64,000 nucleotides of DNA, from contig CAJTYU010000015.1 of NCBI GenBank assembly GCA_910584095.1, positions 1 through 64,000 of the forward strand, given 5' to 3'. Below, piece by piece: positions 26,172 through 34,016 of this stretch. The stretch's first letter is position 1, and every line of letters begins with the position of its first letter. Under the pieces are notes generated by a model. It was given only the letters and a program-made list of their open reading frames with translations, had not been told where the DNA came from and searched no databases. A program made the position numbers and the translations under genes. This DNA is from an uncultured Dorea sp. (GTDB lineage Bacteria; Bacillota; Clostridia; Lachnospirales; Lachnospiraceae).

Positions 26172-27309
26172 TTACCCGCTCTCCTCTTCGTTCGGTCTCC
26201 TCAAACCGGTACAGCACCCTAGTATCAATTTCCTCTCCGTTGTAATCCAGCACCTCGACTACTTCCAGCACCTTCCTGCTCTTATCCCACAATCTGCCGA
26301 TATGGATAATAATATCAATCGCCGATGCGATCTGCCGCTGAATCGCCGCCAACGGAATATCCATTCCCATCAGCACCATCGTCTCCAGACGGCGCAGCAT
26401 ATCCCTTGGACTGTCTGAATGCCCGGTACTAAGACTCCCCTTATGACCCGTGGACATAGCCTGTAACATATCGATGGTCTCAGGCCCTCTTACTTCTCCT
26501 ACAATTACCCTGTTCGGACGCATACGCAAAGCCGACCGAATCAAATCACGTATAGTAATCTCTCCCACTCCTTCCACGTTGGCGTTGCGGGCTTCCAGCC
26601 TGACCAGATTCGGCACGTCGAGAATCTGCAGTTCTGCATTGTCCTCAATCGTTATGATACGCTCGTCCTTCGGAATATACTGAGACAGCGCATTCAGCAT
26701 CGTGGTCTTTCCCGATCCGGTGCCGCCGCTGATAAAAATGTTATATCCCGCCGTTACCAGCTTCTTTAAAACCTCCGCCAGCTCCTCGTTCAGCGCGCCC
26801 AGCGCAACCAGACGCCCCATCGTCATCTGCTCCTTCGGAAATTTCCGGATGGTGACAATTGGACCGTTTAACGCCACCGGATAAAGCACAACATTAACGC
26901 GGGAGCCGTCCGGCAGTCTGGTATCCACAATAGGCGAAGCCTCATTGACCAGCCGGTTCGTTCCTGCTACAATCTGCTGGATTACATCTTCCAGCTTCTC
27001 TCGAGAGAGAAAATGCCTGTCCGTCAGATAAAGCCTCCCCTTCTTTTCTACGAAAATATTCTGCACCCCATTGATCATTACCTCTGTAATCTCCTCATCC
27101 TCTATCAGTTCCTGGAGAAGATCCAGCTTACGGAATGCATTAAATAATTCCTTCCCAAGCCTTGCCCTTGTCTCCAATGAAATATATTCTCCCCGGCTCT
27201 CCTCTTCAAGAACCCGGAAAATCAACTCCTGCAGTTCTTCATCTTCTACCTCCCTTGACAGATCCATCTGTCCGAGAACCTTTTCCTTTAGCTGTTCTTC
27301 TGATATCAC
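26098..27309 (-). CDS. TadA/CpaF secretion ATPase
   Basis: The protein has 403 aa. It starts with GTG at 27309 (AAAGGATGA upstream), overlapping tadZ by 71 nt. It has the Walker A FISGGTGSGKTTMLNAL, Asp box ITIEDNAELQI, Walker B MRPNRVIVGEVRGPETIDMLQAMSTGH and the His box GSLSTGHS. A CpaF N-terminal domain precedes them. It is the hexameric motor that powers Flp pilus polymerisation and retraction. Confidence 0.93.
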   Translation of the reverse strand: MISEEQLKEKVLGQMDLSREVEDEELQELIFRVLEEESRGEYISLETRARLGKELFNAFRKLDLLQELIEDEEITEVMINGVQNIFVEKKGRLYLTDRHFLSREKLEDVIQQIVAGTNRLVNEASPIVDTRLPDGSRVNVVLYPVALNGPIVTIRKFPKEQMTMGRLVALGALNEELAEVLKKLVTAGYNIFISGGTGSGKTTMLNALSQYIPKDERIITIEDNAELQILDVPNLVRLEARNANVEGVGEITIRDLIRSALRMRPNRVIVGEVRGPETIDMLQAMSTGHKGSLSTGHSDSPRDMLRRLETMVLMGMDIPLAAIQRQIASAIDIIIHIGRLWDKSRKVLEVVEVLDYNGEEIDTRVLYRFEETERRGERVIGKWKKIQNITNTAKLLSAGYTAG

Positions 27310-28210
27310 AGCGAATCATCCTTTCCCAAACTTCACCGTACCCCTGACGGCAAAGCGCCTCTTCATACTGATAAAGCTTCGAGACAGCAAGACGGTCGTC
27401 TGCAGCCGGCATATAAACCGTATCGCAGGCCTTCAGGACATCAAACAGTCCCTGAACGCAATCTCCCAGATCCAGAACCAGCACATCGTAGATACTATGG
27501 CTCAAAATCTCCCCAAACAGCCACATCCATTCCGATGCTGTTACAGTCCGGATATCCTCTGGAAATATTACTGGCGGAATATAATCCAGCCCCTTCATCT
27601 GCTTCACCAATGTCGTAATCAATAAGCCCGGATTCCCGGTCTCCTGCTTAGCATAATAAAGAAGCATCGACAGATTTCTCTTTTCCTCCTCTGGAAAATA
27701 ACCTCCGATTCCCGCATAGGTCTCCAGATTTATGTATAGAACATTCAGCGTCTTCGCCAGTTCTATCCCCTTCTCAAGTGCAAATGCCGTCTGCCCGGCT
27801 CTGTGAACCGGCGAATATACTCCTATCAGCTTTCCCCTTTCCTTTTTCCTGATGTTCCAAAGTTCCCCCATTCCTCCCTCCGCCAAAGCTTCGATCAAAT
27901 GAGTATAGATATCGTTTCCTGACTGATAACGGAAAATCTTGCGTACCGAACCTTCTGTCTCTGCAGATACAGCCGACGCCGACAGCCGCATAACCTTTGG
28001 AATCCCGGCCAGCTCCCCTTCTGAAAACGTAATCCCGTCATCCGCCAAAAGGATATCCACCGGTGTTTCCCTTCGGATCGCTTCCAACTGTTCCGGGCTG
28101 CCACACAGCTTCACTTGAAGGGCAAGTTCCTTCTTACCCCCAAGGTAATCCGCCAGCCGGGACGCATACTCGGTCTCCCGGTCGCAGATAACCAAATTCT
28201 TACTGCTCAC
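27239..28210 (-). CDS. TadZ/CpaE-like protein with degenerate P-loop
   Basis: The protein has 323 aa. An N-terminal receiver-like domain (LVICDRETEYASRLADYL) is followed by a MinD/ParA-type domain. The P-loop position reads GVYSPVHRAGQTAFALEKG, so the Walker A Lys is replaced and ATP hydrolysis is doubtful. VLVLDLGD is the Walker B equivalent. TadZ proteins recruit the Tad machinery to a cell site. It is the first gene of the operon. Confidence 0.8.
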   Translation of the reverse strand: MSSKNLVICDRETEYASRLADYLGGKKELALQVKLCGSPEQLEAIRRETPVDILLADDGITFSEGELAGIPKVMRLSASAVSAETEGSVRKIFRYQSGNDIYTHLIEALAEGGMGELWNIRKKERGKLIGVYSPVHRAGQTAFALEKGIELAKTLNVLYINLETYAGIGGYFPEEEKRNLSMLLYYAKQETGNPGLLITTLVKQMKGLDYIPPVIFPEDIRTVTASEWMWLFGEILSHSIYDVLVLDLGDCVQGLFDVLKACDTVYMPAADDRLAVSKLYQYEEALCRQGYGEVWERMIRCDIRRTAKGKGSRTDGSVKGGRR

Positions 28211-28367
28211 TTATAACCTCCTGTCTCTTTTAATTTACATAACTATTTTTTTACAAGCCTTCCCCCTTCCTCCTAATTACACTGGTTTTTCTGTTTTGAA
28301 TCCTCGGCCGAAACGGCCTGAATTACGAAACATGCTCAGATTTTCAACTAGATTCAACTTATCAGAT

Positions 28368-28422
28368 ACAAGTTATGGCAACTTGTACGATGTATTATAT
28401 CTCCACATCGTACAAATGTCCA
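28368..28422 (-). promoter_or_regulatory. tad operon promoter embedded in a palindromic operator
   Basis: On the minus strand TGGACA (28422-28417), a 17-bp spacer and TATAAT (28399-28394) form a good sigma-A promoter, about 180 nt before tadZ. Perfect 11-bp arms TTGTACGATGT (28383-28393) and ACATCGTACAA (28405-28415) flank the -10. A second palindrome, ACAAGTT-ATGGC-AACTTGT (28368-28386), covers the start-site region. Repressor binding here would shut the promoter. No obvious regulator gene is adjacent. The rest of 28211-28458 has one small GGCCG-AAA-CGGCC hairpin (28306-28318). Confidence 0.65.
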
Positions 28423-28458
28423 TACCTTTTTTAGAACTATGTAAACTTTGTATATTTT

Positions 28459-28668
28459 TTACAATATTTGATAAAAAACAATTCCATAAAGCAGTGCAAC
28501 CCCAGGAATCCCAAGGGTTCCAGATGTCAAAAAAGTTACGGCGTTTATTCCTACCCCAACATCTATTCCACGGGAAGAAATAAATTCGTTTACAAAGAAA
28601 ACCAAAGCCATCCCTACAAGTGCTCGAATCAGAAAATTAACAATAATTCCCGGTCTTCCTTCCTGCAT
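28459..28668 (-). CDS. BofA family protein (pro-sigma-K processing inhibitor-like)
   Basis: The protein has 69 aa, with two hydrophobic segments. The C-terminal half, INAVTFLTSGTLGIPGVALLYGI, is the BofA signature. In Bacillus, BofA restrains the SpoIVFB protease during sporulation. A strong GGAGG lies before the ATG. It is just upstream of the tad promoter. Confidence 0.85.
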   Translation of the reverse strand: MQEGRPGIIVNFLIRALVGMALVFFVNEFISSRGIDVGVGINAVTFLTSGTLGIPGVALLYGIVFYQIL

Positions 28669-28741
28669 ATACCTCCACTCTCCTTTGTCCTTTTTACATA
28701 TCTATTCCCGCCGTATGTCAATTATACCCGCATAACCTTCG

Positions 28742-29230
28742 TTACAGCCGAATCTCAATCCTCCTTCCGGTTCTCTGGTACTGATGGTAGTTCACTCCCG
28801 CCGCGTCAAACATCCGCATAGAGGCCTGTACCCGGGGCGTACCGTCATACTTATTGCTGTCATAAATGACCTCCTTAATCCCACTCTGAATAATTGCTTT
28901 CGCACATTCATTACAGGGGAACAAAGACACATACAGCTTCGCTCCTTCAAGACTCCCCCCCCTGTAATTCAAAATTGCGTTCAGCTCGCTGTGTACCGTA
29001 TAAAAATATTTGGTCTTCAGCTCGTCTTCATCTTCCCGAATCCAAGGAAACAGATCGTCCGAACACCCCATCGGAAACCCATTGTAACCCATTGACAGAA
29101 TCTTATTGTCCTGACTTACAATACAGCATCCGACCTGTGTATTTGGGTCTTTCGACCGGGCGGCCGACAGCATTGCAACTCCCATAAAATATTCGTCCCA
29201 GCTAATATAATCCTCTCTTTTTGTTCCCAT
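28742..29230 (-). CDS. deoxycytidylate deaminase (ComEB-type)
   Basis: The protein has 162 aa. Zinc site HSELNAIL (HxE) and PCNECAKAI (PCxxC). SKDPNTQVGCCIV is typical for dCMP deaminases. It converts dCMP to dUMP for thymidylate synthesis. Single gene. Confidence 0.9.
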   Translation of the reverse strand: MGTKREDYISWDEYFMGVAMLSAARSKDPNTQVGCCIVSQDNKILSMGYNGFPMGCSDDLFPWIREDEDELKTKYFYTVHSELNAILNYRGGSLEGAKLYVSLFPCNECAKAIIQSGIKEVIYDSNKYDGTPRVQASMRMFDAAGVNYHQYQRTGRRIEIRL

Positions 29231-29288
29231 ACTGTACCTCCATCCGAATCTCTTTCTTCTTTTGATAAGTATATCATTTTTTCCGCCA

Positions 29289-29966
29289 TTATTCTACATA
29301 GGCCTTAATCCCTTCCACAATTGCCTCCGCCGTCTTTTTCTGGTATTCTTCGCTCTTAAGAAGCTCTGCCTCCTCCCAATTGCTTAAAAAACCGCACTCC
29401 ACAATAATCGTAGGAGCCTCTGTTCTCTTCAGCAGATAATATGTATCATTTGCCTTTGCTTTACGATTGTTTTCCGTATTCAGACCAAGCAGCGCCTTTT
29501 GCATCAACTCCGCCGCCCTTTTCCCTTCCTCTGAATGACTGTAATAAAAAACCTGAGCCCCCTTAACCCCTTCCTGATGATAGCTGTTTTGATGAATACT
29601 TACCGCAAGCGACGGGGCAGTTTTATTAATCAGCGCTACTCTTTCTTTCATATCTCCTACCTTTGTCGCCGAGCCATCCTGTCCTGCTAGCATAGTATCC
29701 TCTTTTCTTGTCATCACCACGTCAATCTTCTCTTTTTTCAACAGTTCCTGTACCATTTCGGCGATCGCAAGATTAACCGTTTTCTCCTCCACATCGTTCA
29801 CTCCGATTTTTCCGGGATCAGAACCGCCGTGGCCGGCGTCCAAAACTACCGTTATTTTCTGTTTCTTCACCTGATCGCTATTCACATATTTACTGACCGT
29901 CCTGCTCGCAAAGACAAGTCCGGCAAGCGCCAAAATTGCCGCGGCTAACTCTATTTTCTGACGCAA
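29289..29966 (-). CDS. cwlD: N-acetylmuramoyl-L-alanine amidase, CwlD-type
   Basis: The protein has 225 aa from the TTG at 29966. I prefer it to the ATG at 29987 because GGAGG lies 8 nt before the TTG. One N-terminal membrane helix is followed by an amidase_3 domain: VVLDAGHGGSDPGKIG (zinc His), an EEKTVNLAIA Glu, SIHQNSY (zinc His), and ECGFLSN (catalytic Glu). CwlD prepares muramic delta-lactam in spore cortex. The ribosome binding site is inside the terminator hairpin of the gene upstream. Confidence 0.88.
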   Translation of the reverse strand: MRQKIELAAAILALAGLVFASRTVSKYVNSDQVKKQKITVVLDAGHGGSDPGKIGVNDVEEKTVNLAIAEMVQELLKKEKIDVVMTRKEDTMLAGQDGSATKVGDMKERVALINKTAPSLAVSIHQNSYHQEGVKGAQVFYYSHSEEGKRAAELMQKALLGLNTENNRKAKANDTYYLLKRTEAPTIIVECGFLSNWEEAELLKSEEYQKKTAEAIVEGIKAYVE

Positions 29967-30020
29967 AAAAATATCCTCCGGCAGCATATATCAGTTAAAT
30001 ATATGCCTGCCGAAGGATAT
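29965..30020 (-). terminator. terminator of the GH18 gene overlapping the cwlD start
   Basis: Arms 29971-29991 and 29999-30020 pair with two small imperfections (CATATAT/ATATATG, CGGCAG/CTGCCG, ATATCCT/AGGATAT). On the minus strand seven T's follow (29971-29965) and run straight into the cwlD TTG. Confidence 0.8.
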
Positions 30021-30045
30021 CTATTCTTACACAAACCCTTTTCAT

Positions 30046-31857
30046 TTAGTTTGTATACTGAAGGATTACATCCCAAATATCGGACGTCTCCTGTCCAAGC
30101 CTCCATGCTGCGGTTCCCGCCAGTCCATAGTCCTTCATCAATTGCAGTCTTGGCTGCAGAGACTCGGCATCCTCAAGCCATACTTTATAGGTGCTTCCGT
30201 CTGCTTCCCATGATGCGTAATTCTGCTTCGCCGTATCATCCCAAGTTACTTCTGCTCCCGCCTGAGATACCACATACTGAGCCTCTGACATACTATATGC
30301 CGTGCTCTCAACATTCATAGGATATTCCGCCTCTTCCGTTCCCGCCTGAGCCGCCAATTCTTCTTCCGTCTTTGGCGTCTCTTTCCATACTCTGGTAAAA
30401 AATGGAACCGCATTAATTACCTTATTCGCCGGAACTTCTTCCACTGTCTTCGCAATACCATTCTGCACGAATTCATAAGAAGCTACGGAACCCGCCTCTG
30501 GCGACCCGCCGTAATGCTCGTCATATCCCATGATTACGACATAATCGGCAAATATCCCCTGTTCTTTCCTATGATACTGCTCGTTATAAGCCTGAGGCAC
30601 ATAGTTATCTACAGACAATACCAGCCCATTCTGTCTGCACTTAACAGACAGCTCGCGGATAAACTGAATATAATGCTCCCCGCACTCTGTAGAAATCTTC
30701 TCAAAATCTACATTAATTCCGTCAATCCCACTGGAAAGCGCCGCCGCAATCAGCTGGTTAATCAGGTTGTCTCGGCTCGATGTATGGCTGAGCAGTTCAT
30801 AAGATTCCTCAAAGGAGTTGATTCCTCCGTCAAAATCACGAATTGCCGCCCATACTTCAATCCCCGCCTGATGCGCGTAATTTACATAGTCCGAACCCGC
30901 AATAGATTCAATATTACCCGCCGTGTCCGAAACATGGAACCAAGTCGGAGAGATCGTATTCAGCCCTTTCGTCTGGGCTATCATCTCCAAGATCCCGCTG
31001 TTCGCCTCATAATTGGTCACATTACACCAAACCATGTTAATAACGTGGTCTCTGGTAATGTTTGTATACTCCGGTTCTGTAAAATCTCTGGACACCTTCT
31101 CCGTTGTCTCGTCCTTCAGATGCCGTTTTCCGATATATCCGATAAAGCCGTCTTCTGTGCGGACTTTCTTCCAGTCTCCTTCGTCTTCAATCACGCGGAC
31201 CTTCTCTTTCTTCTCCACCTCGGTCAGCACCGGACTCTTTACTCCGCCCTGATATCTCACCTGCGTCTTACGCTTTGCCAGCGCCACTTTCACGTCGCCG
31301 GTCTCTGTATTGATCATCACCCGGCCCGGATCATCATACATCTCAAAGTCTATGCCGGTATACTGTTTCACAAAATCTAAGGCAATATAAGCTGTACTTC
31401 CTTCTGCTTTTAAAATGACATAGTCTTCACTGTTCTTCTGCTTGGAAACCGAATACTCCTGACTTCCCACTCCTACTGATATGATATCGTTCGGCAGTGC
31501 ATAGAGCAGGACATTCTCATTCGGATCCCAATAAAATCTCTCATTGATATAATCCCTTACAATTGCGTATTCTACGTATACTTTACCGTCCCAGAGCCTT
31601 CCCTGCGGTTCCAGCACCTGATTATCCACGATAACCGCTAGCTGATTCTCATTTTGAATCCCATAATATTCATCCAGATCAGCCCGTTCCTTTGTTCCGC
31701 CGTAACGCTTCCACAATAATAGTGCTGCAACAATCCCTATTAATAATATAAAGAACAAAATAATCTTCAGCATCAGATTCCTTTTGCGTCTGCGTCTAGA
31801 CTGCCTTCTTCCGCGAGACCTTCTATGTCTCTGGTCCCTAATCCGTCTTTCTTCCAT
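30046..31857 (-). CDS. membrane-anchored GH18 protein with stalk and SH3 domains
   Basis: The protein has 603 aa. A very basic N-terminus (RRSRGRRQSRRRRKRN) is followed by one membrane helix at about 29-49. A stalk-type copper-amine-oxidase-like domain spans about 60-165 and a bacterial SH3 domain about 170-235 (KEKVRVIEDEGDWKKVRTEDGFIGYI). GH18 follows from about 255 to 600, with the active-site strand GIDGINVDFEKIS. This architecture is that of YaaH/SleL-like cortex-fragment N-acetylglucosaminidases or related wall hydrolases. It neighbours cwlD, consistent with spore peptidoglycan. Confidence 0.85.
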   Translation of the reverse strand: MEERRIRDQRHRRSRGRRQSRRRRKRNLMLKIILFFILLIGIVAALLLWKRYGGTKERADLDEYYGIQNENQLAVIVDNQVLEPQGRLWDGKVYVEYAIVRDYINERFYWDPNENVLLYALPNDIISVGVGSQEYSVSKQKNSEDYVILKAEGSTAYIALDFVKQYTGIDFEMYDDPGRVMINTETGDVKVALAKRKTQVRYQGGVKSPVLTEVEKKEKVRVIEDEGDWKKVRTEDGFIGYIGKRHLKDETTEKVSRDFTEPEYTNITRDHVINMVWCNVTNYEANSGILEMIAQTKGLNTISPTWFHVSDTAGNIESIAGSDYVNYAHQAGIEVWAAIRDFDGGINSFEESYELLSHTSSRDNLINQLIAAALSSGIDGINVDFEKISTECGEHYIQFIRELSVKCRQNGLVLSVDNYVPQAYNEQYHRKEQGIFADYVVIMGYDEHYGGSPEAGSVASYEFVQNGIAKTVEEVPANKVINAVPFFTRVWKETPKTEEELAAQAGTEEAEYPMNVESTAYSMSEAQYVVSQAGAEVTWDDTAKQNYASWEADGSTYKVWLEDAESLQPRLQLMKDYGLAGTAAWRLGQETSDIWDVILQYTN

Positions 31858-31983
31858 AGTCTACCTCCTATTGCCTCATTACAGTTTGATTTTACAGGAC
31901 TGTAATATCGCTTTACCATTATATCAATAAAAGTGTTGACCGTCATTACATTTCGACAAATTTTTAAATTATTCAGAGGGCAT

Positions 31984-32208
31984 TTACATCTCCTGCAGAT
32001 TAATATGGTAAAAATACAGCTCTTTCAAATCCCCCTTGTCATTTAAAACATAATCCCTCATATATCCAAGATCCTCCCTCAGCATATGCGCCTTCACAAT
32101 CTGAGTCGGACTGGCCGGATTCCCCTCCATCTCCAAATATACTCCCTTTCTCTCATACCGGTTCAGTTCATTGAACAGTTCCTGATATTCCCTCGTCTCC
32201 GACTTCAT
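31984..32208 (-). CDS. small hypothetical protein
   Basis: The protein has 74 aa from the ATG at 32208, with AAGGAGGAG at good spacing (the ORF runs open to 32319 without a start signal). It is mostly helical and charged, containing REYQELFNELNRYERKG and MREDLGYMRDYVLNDKGDLKELYFYHINLQ. It has no signal or membrane segment. I do not know the family. The gap up to 32494 is AT-rich and holds nothing else I recognise. Confidence 0.6.
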   Translation of the reverse strand: MKSETREYQELFNELNRYERKGVYLEMEGNPASPTQIVKAHMLREDLGYMRDYVLNDKGDLKELYFYHINLQEM

Positions 32209-32494
32209 GGGCTCCTCCTTCTCAATGCACGGCTTCCCGACGCAGTGCATAAAATATAAAGACCCGGAAAGTGCATGTGATATATTGCCCGGACAGAAAA
32301 TATGCCTGCATTGATCCATATAAATATTTCAAAAAAATCCACTGGAAACCTGTTGAAAATCTTTGAATTAATCTGATTTGAAAATGTTGAATAATCTGAT
32401 ACGTTGAAAATACTCCTGCGTGGGAATACTATTTTCTGTACAGCCATTATATATCAGTTCTTATGTAAACGCAAGCAGTTTTTTATTTATTTTA

Positions 32495-32524
32495 TTGAAC
32501 ATTTACAAGCTACTATGCTATACT
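32495..32524 (+). promoter_or_regulatory. promoter of mecA
   Basis: TTGAAC (32495-32500), 18-bp spacer, TATACT (32519-32524), 21 nt before the ATG and just before the AAGGAAG ribosome binding site. Confidence 0.6.
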
Positions 32525-32545
32525 GTCTAAAAGGAAGTGATAAAT

Positions 32546-33277
32546 ATGAAAATTGAGAAGATCAATGACAATCAGATACGCTGTACACTTACGCGGGCTG
32601 ATTTAGCCGACCGCCAGTTAAAACTCAGCGAACTGGCATACGGCACAGAAAAAGCAAAATCACTTTTCCATGATATGATGCAGCAGGCAGCCTACGAGTG
32701 CGGCTTTGAGGCAGAGGACATTCCTCTTATGATTGAGGCAATTCCTGCGTCCGCAGATTCAATTGTGCTGATAATTACTAAAGTAGAAGACCCTGAAGAA
32801 CTGGATACCAGATTTTCCCGATTTGCCCCAACGGCAAACGGAGACTGGGATAACAGGCGGGACGCTGCTTCCCTGAAGCTGGAAGGTGCAGAAGACATCC
32901 TGAATCTTTTGGGCAAAGTGAAGGAAAGTATTGCCGCTATTCCAAAGGAACCGGCGCCGGAAGAAGAAGCGCCAGCGAAAAGAACTGACTTAAGGCTGTT
33001 TTCCTTCGCTTCTATGGACGGTGTGATTTCAGCCGCCGAACTTCTTGGCGGCATGTACCACGGCTCAAACACTTTATATAAAGACCACAACTCTGATATG
33101 TATGTTCTGGCTCTTACCCAGTCTGATCATACAATTAATGATTTCAGCCGAATCTGTAACATGCTGTCCGAATATGGCTCTCTGGAGCATTCCTCGGGAG
33201 CGTCGCTTGCATATCTGGAAGAACACTGTGAGTTAATTTTATCCGCTGATGCGGTGCAGCAGCTTTCACAGATTTAA
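32546..33277 (+). CDS. mecA: adaptor protein MecA
   Basis: The protein has 243 aa from the ATG at 32546. N-terminal MKIEKINDNQIRCTLTRADLADRQLKLSEL and FEAEDIPLMIEAIPASADSIVLIITKV are MecA. An acidic linker (PAPEEEAPAKR) is followed by a C-terminal domain (YHGSNTLYKDHNSDMYVLAL) that binds ClpC. It targets substrates to the ClpCP protease. Confidence 0.92.
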   Translation: MKIEKINDNQIRCTLTRADLADRQLKLSELAYGTEKAKSLFHDMMQQAAYECGFEAEDIPLMIEAIPASADSIVLIITKVEDPEELDTRFSRFAPTANGDWDNRRDAASLKLEGAEDILNLLGKVKESIAAIPKEPAPEEEAPAKRTDLRLFSFASMDGVISAAELLGGMYHGSNTLYKDHNSDMYVLALTQSDHTINDFSRICNMLSEYGSLEHSSGASLAYLEEHCELILSADAVQQLSQI

Positions 33278-33290
33278 TCCTTTTGCTTTT

Positions 33291-33332
33291 ACGCATAAAA
33301 AGACTGCCGGTTTCGGCAGTCTTTTTATGCGT
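33291..33332. terminator. strong bidirectional terminator after mecA
   Basis: A perfect 19-bp stem, 33291-33309 with 33314-33332, loop GTTT, with A/T tails for both mecA and the convergent DUF1858 gene. Confidence 0.95.
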
Positions 33333-33346
33333 AAATATACGCGTTC

Positions 33347-33559
33347 CTATGCATTTAAAATTGCATTCAGCTTCTCAGTCAGCAAATCCGCATCGATACC
33401 ATGTACCATAGCGGCCTCTGCGATGGATTCGCCCTGAGAAGATGGACATCCGATGCAGTGCATCCCAATCTCCATAAGAGCTTTTGCAACGTCCTCAATC
33501 TTATCTCCACTGGTCATTAATAACTCGCCTATTGTGGTTTCCTTATTAATCTGTGCCAT
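33347..33559 (-). CDS. DUF1858 domain protein
   Basis: The protein has 70 aa. MAQINKETTIGELL and ALMEIGMHCIGCPSSQGESIAEAAMVHGID carry the two-Cys (CxxC-like C-I-G-C) motif of DUF1858, a small redox-disulfide domain found free-standing or with hybrid cluster proteins. GGAGG precedes the ATG. Confidence 0.9.
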   Translation of the reverse strand: MAQINKETTIGELLMTSGDKIEDVAKALMEIGMHCIGCPSSQGESIAEAAMVHGIDADLLTEKLNAILNA

Positions 33560-33950
33560 ATTATCGCCTCCTCCCTACACTGGTAATCCTTATTATATCC
33601 ATTTTTCTCCATTGTGTAAACATTTAAAAGCTTTTTCTTCCCGAAATTTGACGATTCAAAATGCAAGATACAATTCCAGTTTTTTCGACAATAAATCAAT
33701 TTTGTGATTTGTTTACAAAACATTCGTTCTTTTGATTTCCGCGAGTAATCAACCAAAATCACTAGTTTTTATGTTGATAATGTTGATAAGTTACAAAAAC
33801 CTACCTTTTTTCCGCTCTTTTCACGGCTTTTAATGTTGATAACTTTTGCAAAGCCTTTTGACAAATTATCCCAGCATTTTACAATTTTGTATATTTTATA
33901 TAAAGATTCGATTTTTTGCGAAATGACATAATAATTTTTATTTATAACAT
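33560..33950. other. AT-rich intergenic region with three DnaA-box-like repeats
   Basis: I find no convincing gene in this 390-bp stretch. TGTTGATAA (reverse complement TTATCAACA, one base off the DnaA box TTATCCACA) occurs at 33772-33780, 33781-33789 and 33834-33842. The promoter of the DUF1858 gene should also lie here. Confidence 0.45.
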
Positions 33951-33993
33951 AAAAAAATCCCGGCATTTTTTTATAAAATAATGCGGGATTTTT
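33951..33993. terminator. bidirectional terminator downstream of the NlpC/P60 gene
   Basis: A-run then ATCCCGGCATT (33957-33967) pairs with AATGCGGGAT (33980-33989), with one bulged G, then TTTT. It lies 24 nt after the NlpC/P60 stop on the minus strand. Confidence 0.8.
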
Positions 33994-34016
33994 CTGCATT
34001 TTATTATCAGACGATT

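Noticed and set aside
25395..27309. Frameshifts in the Tad genes
   Set aside because: The overlaps look like frameshifts at first, but each protein is full length with its own start and ribosome binding site.
33769..33999. 76-aa ORF on the minus strand in the gap before the NlpC/P60 terminator
   Set aside because: It runs through the terminator hairpin, is Lys/Tyr/Ile-rich as expected from AT-rich DNA, and has no ribosome binding site.
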